DNA of 9,631 nt from Verrucomicrobiales bacterium (lineage in GTDB: Bacteria; Verrucomicrobiota; Verrucomicrobiia; Verrucomicrobiales; DEV007): the NCBI GenBank assembly GCA_013003335.1, contig JABDJT010000192.1, positions 1-9,631 of the forward strand. Reading direction: 5' to 3'. This document shows positions 1 through 5,559 of the stretch, one piece after another; position 1 is the stretch's first letter, and each line of letters begins with the position of its first letter. The notes beneath the pieces were generated by a model. It searched no databases and had not been told where the DNA came from. It worked only from the letters and a program-made list of their open reading frames with translations. The position numbers and the translations under genes were made by a program.

Positions 1-48
1 ATCCAATACACAAACCCTGACCTTAAAACCCCCGGAACAATCAGCAAA

Positions 49-1008
49 ATGGACACGATTAAAATTCTTGGAAGCCTGCTCAGCAACAATGCGATGGGCT
101 CGAAAACAGGTGCCGGCATTTTCGATACCCTCCTCAGTGGCGGGGGAGGAAGCGGCGGAAACAGCTCGGTCTCGGCAAGTATTCTCGGTTCCCTGCTGGG
201 CGGCGGACGCCGATCCAGCGGCGGCGGCCTTGGCGCACTGGGGGGAATCCTCGACGCAGCGACCCGAAAAGGTGGAGGTGGAAGTCAAGGAGCCGGCGGA
301 GCCATGGATTTGCTTGGAGGACTTCTCGGCGGCGGGGGTGGCCAGCAGCCTCAACAGCAAAGTTCTACCGGTGGCGGAGGACTTGCAGACATCCTGGGAG
401 GCGTTCTTGGGGGTGGCCAATCAACCCCTCAACGGTCCGGTGGCGGAGGAGTTGGAGATTTACTCGGTGGCCTGCTCGGCGGCGGAGGAGCGGAACCGCA
501 GCAGCAACAGCCTTCCGGAGGCGGAATTGGCGGTATGCTCGGCGGTATTCTCGGTGGCGGAGTGAACGAAAATGACGCCCCCGAACCGAGCGGGTCAGAC
601 ATTCTCGCCGGACTTCTCGGGGGTGGTCAGGAGCGACACGAACCCCCGAAAGAAGCACACGACGAAGCCGAACTCCTGATCCGGGCCATGATCAATGCAG
701 CGAAAGCCGACGGCCATATTGACCAAAATGAGCAACAAAACATTCTTGGCCGACTCGGAGATCTCGACCAGGACGAAATCGAGTTTGTGCAAAACGAATT
801 GCGAAAGCCGCTCGATCTTGACGGATTCGTCCAGGCTGTGCCGGATGAAATGGATCACCAAATTTACTCGTTCTCGTTGATGGCGATCAAACTCGACACG
901 CAGAACGAAGCACAGTATTTTGCCGATCTCGCACGTGGCCTCGGCCTCGATGGCGAAACCTGCAATGACATTCACGAGCAACTCGGTCAGCCCGAAATTT
1001 TCGCGTAA
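49..1008 (+). CDS. DUF533 / TerB-like protein with glycine-rich repeat N-terminus
   Basis: The protein is 319 aa and has two parts. Residues 1-200 are low-complexity Gly/Leu/Gln sequence with a recurring module of the form (D/G)(L/I)LGG(L/I/V)LGGG. Residues about 204-312 form an all-helical domain resembling the C-terminal half of E. coli YebE (DUF533, TerB-like fold). The signature there is AAKADGHID at 217-225, then KPLDLDGFVQAV at 253-264, and a final helix pair. YebE-type proteins have a short hydrophobic segment before the TerB domain; here it is replaced by the Gly-rich repeats. The function of DUF533 is not established and I do not assign one. The ATG at 49 begins directly with a short helix-like segment and has no recognisable ribosome-binding site. 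It appears monocistronic, since a strong terminator follows 16 bp after the stop. Family call good, role unknown. Confidence 0.85.
   Translation: MDTIKILGSLLSNNAMGSKTGAGIFDTLLSGGGGSGGNSSVSASILGSLLGGGRRSSGGGLGALGGILDAATRKGGGGSQGAGGAMDLLGGLLGGGGGQQPQQQSSTGGGGLADILGGVLGGGQSTPQRSGGGGVGDLLGGLLGGGGAEPQQQQPSGGGIGGMLGGILGGGVNENDAPEPSGSDILAGLLGGGQERHEPPKEAHDEAELLIRAMINAAKADGHIDQNEQQNILGRLGDLDQDEIEFVQNELRKPLDLDGFVQAVPDEMDHQIYSFSLMAIKLDTQNEAQYFADLARGLGLDGETCNDIHEQLGQPEIFA
181..627 (+). repeat. In-frame Gly/Leu repeat modules within the DUF533 gene
   Basis: Seven related modules can be read in the protein: ILGSLLGGG (45-53), LGALGGILDAA (61-71), MDLLGGLLGGG (86-96), LADILGGVLGGG (112-123), VGDLLGGLLGGG (135-146), IGGMLGGILGGG (160-171) and SDILAGLLGGG (183-193). 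The last five are spaced 23-26 residues apart and are separated by Gln/Pro/Ser-rich linkers. At DNA level the units are diverged, so this is an old protein repeat rather than a fresh tandem duplication. Confidence 0.8.
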
Positions 1009-1024
1009 TCCGGTGCCGCTCCTC

Positions 1025-1062
1025 AAAAAAGCCCGGTTCGGTTCACCCGGCCGGGCTTTTTT
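1025..1062 (+). terminator. Rho-independent terminator after the DUF533 gene
   Basis: A perfect 12-bp inverted repeat (AAAAAAGCCCGG at 1025-1036, CCGGGCTTTTTT at 1051-1062) encloses a 14-nt loop. The G/C-rich base of the stem is followed directly by six T. It starts 16 bp after the TAA of the upstream gene. Because the left arm begins with six A it would also work on the other strand, although no gene on that strand leads into it. Confidence 0.93.
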
Positions 1063-1075
1063 GTGTCCAGCGAAA

Positions 1076-1120
1076 ACGAATCAACAGAGATTGTTTGGAA
1101 AATCACCCTTGTTGATTCGT
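1076..1120 (+). repeat. Palindromic intergenic element, copy A
   Basis: A perfect 11-bp inverted repeat, ACGAATCAACA (1076-1086) and TGTTGATTCGT (1110-1120), with a 23-nt spacer, lies in the 197-bp gap upstream of the lipoprotein operon. Most of it, spacer included, aligns with 7749-7787 upstream of rlmH. The right arms match at 10 of 11 positions and the spacer shares AACAG, TGTT and ACCC blocks in the same order. No T-tract follows it, so it is not a normal terminator. It may be an operator, a promoter-associated motif or a small dispersed repeat. The rest of the gap (1121-1205) holds only a 6-bp hairpin (GCGGAA/TTCCGC near 1139-1158) and no convincing -35/-10 pair. Confidence 0.6.
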
Positions 1121-1205
1121 AGATCGGCCGCAGACGTTGCGGAATCGGTTTTTTCCGCGATAAATCTAAGAATTCTGGTCGAATCTTCGTATCTTCCTCA
1201 ACTCC

Positions 1206-3317
1206 ATGACCCGCCAGTTTCTGATCTTTTTTCCCACTGTCGTCGCCTGTTTTCTCCTCGCTGGCTGCGTCGAAGACGATGGTCCCGGCGTCCAGTTGAA
1301 CGGTGATGAATCCGCCGGGCCGGCACCCGACATTCAGGCGACGGAACCGCTCTCCCGAAAGCTCGAGGAGTTCACCCTGCAGCATTCCAAGCTGGTCTGG
1401 GTGAAATATGTCGGCGGTAAGGGCGATGTGTTCGCGAACGGGACGCAGCTGGAGCTGTGGGGTCTGGACACCCGCGACGGGAAAGGGCCGAGAAAAATTA
1501 TCGAGCAAAAGGGAAATTACGGTCGGCCGATGATTTCTCCGGACGGAAAAACAATCGTTTTCACCAACAAAAACCAGACGAAGGTCAAGAAAGACGGCAA
1601 AGACTGGAAGTATTTCGATCCGGTAACCTACCGGGTCGATTGGGAGGGGAAACAAATCGAAAAACTCGGACCGGGCATGGCTTCGGACGTGTGGGAGGAC
1701 ATCAACACGGGTATTTCCTGGGTGTATGTAACCGATTTGCTGCCGACCGATCGCGCCGCGATGAAGGGCACCAAGCTCGAGCGGTTCAAATTGTATGACC
1801 CGGATGACCGGGAAGTGGTCTGGGACAAAACGGAGATCAGCATCGACAACATCCAGCTTTCCCGGGATGGCAAACGCGCGAGCGCACTGTTCCCCTGGCC
1901 CGATGCGGGCGTGATCGATCTCGATCGGACAGAATATTGGAAAAATCAGCACGGCTGCTGGCCATCCCTTGCCCCGGATGACAGCTATGTCGCCTGGGTG
2001 TTTGATGGCGCGCACAAGAACTTGTTTTTCTACACCGATCGGGCCAAAAAAACCTGGACCGTGCCGATCACGGGTGGGCCGAATATCGGTAACAACGAGG
2101 TCTATCACCCTCGTTGGAGCAATCACGTCCGCTATTTTTCCATGACCGGCCCCTACATCGGCGAAACAATCGGGCGCGGTGTCGGGAACGTGAATTTGTA
2201 TCTCGGAAAATTCGATGAGCGGCTCGAATCGGTCGAGCAATGGCTGCAATTGACCGACGATGATCAGGACGATTATTTTCCCGATCTCTGGTTGGCCAAG
2301 ACCGGCAAATCGATCGCGGTCGAGCAGGGCAAGGACGACGGCGGTCACAAGAAGCTGTGGCCGCGGGGCGGGACGAGCCGACTGCTGTTCATTTGGGAAA
2401 ACCGCCACATCCGCTCGCCAAACCAGGCCGCAAACGACCGGAATTGCTCAGTGATTCCGCACGACCGGGCCCGATATGGTCCGAATTTCGAGATGCTGGT
2501 CGACGGCGGCTGGTTTGAAGCGGACAACGAGTCGCGGGAAATCATGAACCGCCACGGCGCCAAGCAGGCCCGCACGACAATCGAGTTGGTGGCAACGGCG
2601 GATGATTCCAAGCAGGACGGAGCAGTGTTCTCCCAAGGAAATTTCCAGATTCAGCAGCGTGGCGACGAGTGGATTTTTGTATCCACTGATCCGAAACTGA
2701 TCGCGCTTCGTCTCGGGAAGGTAAGTGCCGGCAAGCCGACTCACCTGGCCGTTTCCTTCGAGAAAACCAAGGGCTGGTATGGATTCAACAATGGCAATCC
2801 AGTCCCGGTTGAGGGGGAACCGCCCGTCGCGGATATGCTGGCGGCGCAGGCGGGGATGACATTCGGCAGCAACTGGAACGGCAAAATCGAAGGCGTGGCG
2901 ATTTATGCTTCAGCTCTGACCCCCGAGGAAATCGAGGGCAACTACGACTATTTTTCCAAAACGATGGCAAAGCGGGAGCCGATCCCGCGCATCAAGCTGC
3001 GCGGCAAGCTTGTGAAAATGACGCCGGATCGTTCGCCCGCTGAATTGAAGCAATACGAGCGTGCCCTGCTCGGATATCACTACGAAGTCGAGGAAGTGCT
3101 CGAAGGAGAATTCGACGGGGAAACGGTGAACGTCCTCCATTTCACCCTGATGGACCGGAAGGCGCTGGAGAGTTTTCCCCGCCGGCCCGGACAAAGCTAC
3201 GAATTGGTGATTGAGCCGTTCGAGGCGCATCCCGAATTGGCCTCCGAGCAGCGCTGGGACGAAATCTTTGAATTCGGTGAAGACCTGTATTACGACGTGG
3301 CCACACCCGAAAAATAA
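1206..3317 (+). CDS. Secreted lipoprotein with beta-propeller and LamG-like domains
   Basis: This 703-aa protein starts with a type II signal peptide: a hydrophobic stretch at 5-19 and the lipobox LAGC at 18-21, with Cys21 as the lipidation site. Position +2 is Val rather than Asp, which fits outer-membrane targeting. Residues about 60-380 contain WD40/TolB-like propeller blades, recognisable as ISPDGKTIVFT (110-120), LSRDGKRASALF (218-229), LAPDDSYVAWVF (255-266) and PRWSNHVRYFSMTG (302-315). Residues about 428-583 look like a LamG/concanavalin-type jellyroll, ending in the typical IEGVAIYASALTPEEI segment. Residues 595-703 form a further beta-rich domain I cannot name. The ATG at 1206 is fixed by the signal peptide. 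The next gene starts 19 bp after the stop, so the two are probably co-transcribed. Exact function unknown; a binding or sensing role at the cell surface is inference. Confidence 0.85.
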   Translation: MTRQFLIFFPTVVACFLLAGCVEDDGPGVQLNGDESAGPAPDIQATEPLSRKLEEFTLQHSKLVWVKYVGGKGDVFANGTQLELWGLDTRDGKGPRKIIEQKGNYGRPMISPDGKTIVFTNKNQTKVKKDGKDWKYFDPVTYRVDWEGKQIEKLGPGMASDVWEDINTGISWVYVTDLLPTDRAAMKGTKLERFKLYDPDDREVVWDKTEISIDNIQLSRDGKRASALFPWPDAGVIDLDRTEYWKNQHGCWPSLAPDDSYVAWVFDGAHKNLFFYTDRAKKTWTVPITGGPNIGNNEVYHPRWSNHVRYFSMTGPYIGETIGRGVGNVNLYLGKFDERLESVEQWLQLTDDDQDDYFPDLWLAKTGKSIAVEQGKDDGGHKKLWPRGGTSRLLFIWENRHIRSPNQAANDRNCSVIPHDRARYGPNFEMLVDGGWFEADNESREIMNRHGAKQARTTIELVATADDSKQDGAVFSQGNFQIQQRGDEWIFVSTDPKLIALRLGKVSAGKPTHLAVSFEKTKGWYGFNNGNPVPVEGEPPVADMLAAQAGMTFGSNWNGKIEGVAIYASALTPEEIEGNYDYFSKTMAKREPIPRIKLRGKLVKMTPDRSPAELKQYERALLGYHYEVEEVLEGEFDGETVNVLHFTLMDRKALESFPRRPGQSYELVIEPFEAHPELASEQRWDEIFEFGEDLYYDVATPEK

Positions 3318-3336
3318 TCCTGTCCGATTTTCGAAA

Positions 3337-4494
3337 ATGAACCGAATCCTGCTGACCTCTCTGTCTGTTTCTGTGCTGTTCGCGGTCTCCGGCTGCACCG
3401 AAAAAGAACCAGCCGAAGAACCCCCGGCATCGGAGAAATCAGAATCCAGTGCGACGAGCCAGCCGAAAACAGCTGAAGTCGCCGAAACATCATCCGGGGG
3501 CCCCGCCGCTCCAGGCACACCCGGCAGTCCCGAACGGGCCGATGCCTTCGCTGCCGAGGCAGGAAAACGCGTTGCGGAAACCTTCGCCGTTCAGGGCGAT
3601 GACAAGGCCTGGTTTTTCCTGACTCGCGAACTGAAGCAGGCCGCCCTCGGCAAATTCTGGGAGCCGGAAGGAAACTGGGCCAAGGTCGCCGCGAACAACA
3701 CGGATCCCGTGCCGTCGATGGTGGAATTCAACAACTTGCTGAAAGAGCGCGGCATCGAACTGATCGTCGTCCCTGTTCCGGCCAAGGCTTCGATTTATCC
3801 CGGCAAACTCGCCGCCGGATTCGCTCCGGGCGACCCCGTCGCGCTCGCTCCGATTTTTGAAAGGCTCAAAGTCGAAGGGATCAACGCGATCGACTTTGAG
3901 GCCATCGCCCGCGAACACCGCGCCAACAATCCCGACGACAAGCTCTGGTGCGGGCAGGACGCCCATTATTCGCCGAAAGCCGCCCGAATGATCGCGGAAC
4001 TCGTCGGCAAGGAAATTGGCGACAAAGTGAAAGGCGATGCGGGCCTGATCGAGTCGCCCGAGGAAACCCTCGAAATCACAGGCGACCAGGTGCAGGGCAA
4101 CGAATTCGAAGGCAAAGTCGCGAAGGAAACACTGACCATTCAATACGCCGGAAAAGAGGAGAATGGCAAAATCGTGCCGGTCGAGCCGGATCCGGAAAGT
4201 CCGGTTCTTCTGGTTGGCGACAGCCACACTCTCGTGTTCCAGGAAGGCGCCGGAAACGGCATGCATTGTCGCGGCGCGGGTGTGTTCGATCATCTCAGCA
4301 AAGAACTCGATTTGCCGCTCGATCTCGTCGGCGTGCGCGGGTCCGGACTCGTCCAGGCGCGCAAGCAGCTCTTCTTCCATGCCCGCGGACATGAAAATTA
4401 CTGGGACAAAAAGAAGGTCGTCGTCTGGATCTTCAGCGTTCGCGAGTTCACCCAGTCGACTGACAACATCATCAAGATCCCGCTCGAAAAATAG
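3337..4494 (+). CDS. AlgJ/AlgX-like SGNH O-acetyltransferase-type lipoprotein
   Basis: The protein is 385 aa from the ATG at 3337. This start is chosen because it gives a clean lipoprotein signal (MNRILLTSLS onward, VSGC at 17-20, Cys20). An in-frame ATG at 3211 lies inside the previous gene and would bury the signal peptide. Residues 21-66 are a Glu/Pro/Ser linker. The rest resembles the SGNH-like domain of alginate O-acetyltransferases AlgJ/AlgX: a D-x-H motif at 208-210 (QDAHYSPKAAR, usually DxHW) comes before the nucleophile block GDSHT (294-298, Ser296). This Asp/His-before-Ser order is the one known from AlgX. The conserved C-terminal VVVWIFSVREFT segment (361-372) also fits. Such enzymes acetylate exopolysaccharide in the periplasm, usually with the MBOAT membrane protein AlgI, which is not in this window. 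Hydrolase activity instead of transfer is possible. Confidence 0.8.
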   Translation: MNRILLTSLSVSVLFAVSGCTEKEPAEEPPASEKSESSATSQPKTAEVAETSSGGPAAPGTPGSPERADAFAAEAGKRVAETFAVQGDDKAWFFLTRELKQAALGKFWEPEGNWAKVAANNTDPVPSMVEFNNLLKERGIELIVVPVPAKASIYPGKLAAGFAPGDPVALAPIFERLKVEGINAIDFEAIAREHRANNPDDKLWCGQDAHYSPKAARMIAELVGKEIGDKVKGDAGLIESPEETLEITGDQVQGNEFEGKVAKETLTIQYAGKEENGKIVPVEPDPESPVLLVGDSHTLVFQEGAGNGMHCRGAGVFDHLSKELDLPLDLVGVRGSGLVQARKQLFFHARGHENYWDKKKVVVWIFSVREFTQSTDNIIKIPLEK

Positions 4495-4531
4495 GCGGAA
4501 CGAACTGCCCCTGTTCACTCGTTTTTCCGCC
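4486..4531 (-). terminator. Terminator of the leftward sulfatase/DUF6807 operon
   Basis: Read on the minus strand, GGCGGAA (4531-4525) pairs with TTCCGCC (4500-4494), with an extra CGA/TCG pairing inside, and is followed by TATTTTTC. The left arm and T-tract overlap the end and stop codon of the convergent SGNH gene, and the right arm lies in the last codons of the DUF6807 gene. In the plus direction no T-run follows, so it should act mainly on the minus strand. Confidence 0.65.
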
Positions 4532-5513
4532 AGGCCTCGAACTGGCGGTGTTTCGTGCCCCGTTTCCCGACCTCGAAACCGGGGCGTTTCGCAAATTCGG
4601 CAGCGATTTTCCCGGCCCGACCGGCATCGTATTTTCCACTGTGCGCGTGGAGCAGGTAGCGCAGCACGAGCGGGATTTCTTTCTCAATCGTGAATGCCTC
4701 GTTCAGACAAAATCCGGCTCCCATCCAGCCATCGGAACGGACGTGCCAATGCACGGGGTGCCGCGGATTTTCCGGATGATCGAAATAGGTGATCCCCTCG
4801 GTCACCGTCTTGCGATCCGCGCCTTCGCCGACCACGACCGGGCCGGAATAATCCATCCAGCGGGCTGGTTGTCCGAAAATGTTCTTTTCTCCAACAGCGC
4901 CTTCGCTGTTGGAAATTTTGCCCCCGCCGAAGTGATGGGACAACGTTTTTGAAACCCGAACGGCCAGGAAACCAAAATTGGTCTTGCCGAGTTCCACCGT
5001 TTCACGATTCGCGGGCGGCCGCATCGTGATTTGAAATTCGAGGGCGTGCTCGCCGTTATCCATCGGCCGGAGTGCCGCCACGATTTCCTGTTCCATCAAC
5101 TCCGTGCCGTCTTTGCCAAACCAGCCGGTCAACGTGGCCAAAATCGCCTCGTCGTCGCCGTCCTCGTAGGCGAACCACATTTTCTGCCGGATCTGCGTGC
5201 CGTGGCCATCGCCCCAGAAATCCTTCCCGTTCACATCCTTGTGGGCGAACCAGACTGAGCGGTGGTGATCGTGATTCGATGCCCCCGGATGCCCCATGCG
5301 GGTCAGCGAAACGCCGGACGGACCATTGAACGGAAAGAAAAACGGCCGCGGGTATTCGAGCCCCCAATGCCACCGCGTTTTTTCGGCTCCGTCGATTTGA
5401 AGAGACGCCCGGTGTCCGGCCAGCGGGAGAATTTCGCAGCGATCCGGCTTGTAGGCGGCATCCTGGGCAGTCAGGGGGAGAGCGAAAAAGAAAGCAGTGA
5501 GCAAAAATCTCAT
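4515..5513 (-). CDS. Secreted DUF6807 ('PmoA-like') family protein
   Basis: From the ATG at 5513 the protein is 332 aa and opens with a signal peptide (MRFLLTAFFFALPLTAQ). A GTG four codons upstream, at 5525, would add MKSG and cannot be excluded. The body matches the family databases often label 'PmoA' or 'methane oxygenase PmoA' (DUF6807). It has the WGLEYPRPFFFPFNGPSG start, then the His-rich signature HPGASNHDHHRSVWFAH (75-91), a FWGDG motif, and a late HWHVRSDGWMGAGFCLN segment. The clustered histidines suggest metal or catalytic roles, but activity is not established. It is not a subunit of particulate methane monooxygenase, which is an integral membrane protein. In PVC and Bacteroidota genomes this family commonly accompanies carbohydrate-degradation genes. 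It lies 46 bp downstream of the sulfatase stop in the same direction, so the two are likely one operon. Confidence 0.85.
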   Translation of the reverse strand: MRFLLTAFFFALPLTAQDAAYKPDRCEILPLAGHRASLQIDGAEKTRWHWGLEYPRPFFFPFNGPSGVSLTRMGHPGASNHDHHRSVWFAHKDVNGKDFWGDGHGTQIRQKMWFAYEDGDDEAILATLTGWFGKDGTELMEQEIVAALRPMDNGEHALEFQITMRPPANRETVELGKTNFGFLAVRVSKTLSHHFGGGKISNSEGAVGEKNIFGQPARWMDYSGPVVVGEGADRKTVTEGITYFDHPENPRHPVHWHVRSDGWMGAGFCLNEAFTIEKEIPLVLRYLLHAHSGKYDAGRAGKIAAEFAKRPGFEVGKRGTKHRQFEAWRKNE

Positions 5514-5521
5514 GCCCGATT

Positions 5522-5555
5522 TCACGGGATGCAGGCGTATCCGGCAATCCCGTGA
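5522..5555 (-). promoter_or_regulatory. Hairpin between sulfatase and DUF6807 genes
   Basis: A perfect 9-bp inverted repeat, TCACGGGAT (5522-5530) and ATCCCGTGA (5547-5555), with a 16-nt loop fills most of the gap between the sulfatase stop and the DUF6807 start. On the transcript it lies 8 nt before the ATG at 5513, and the alternative GTG at 5525 falls inside the stem. No T-tract follows on the minus strand, so it is not an intrinsic terminator. It could set relative expression or mRNA stability; that is inference. Confidence 0.5.
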
Positions 5556-5559
5556 TCGC

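Noticed and set aside
1..48. Promoter or ribosome-binding site for the first gene
   Set aside because: Only 48 bp are visible upstream and no consensus element or SD motif can be seen.
1190..1195. TATCTT as a -10 box for the lipoprotein operon
   Set aside because: No matching -35 at suitable spacing, and it lies only about 10 bp before the ATG. A random AT-rich match is as likely.
1023..2408. Long open frame on the minus strand (461 codons) opposite the propeller lipoprotein
   Set aside because: It overlaps a gene with a clear signal peptide and recognisable domains, runs through the terminator, and its translation has no recognisable domain. It is a by-product of codon bias in G+C-rich DNA.
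3490..4518. Long open frame on the minus strand (342 codons) opposite the SGNH lipoprotein
   Set aside because: The plus-strand frame carries the lipobox, DxH and GDS motifs; the antisense frame shows no domain and no start signal.
4515..5525. Interpretation of the DUF6807 gene as methane monooxygenase subunit PmoA
   Set aside because: The protein is soluble and exported, with a single signal peptide and no other membrane helices, and no pmoB or pmoC is nearby. The 'PmoA' label is a database naming habit.
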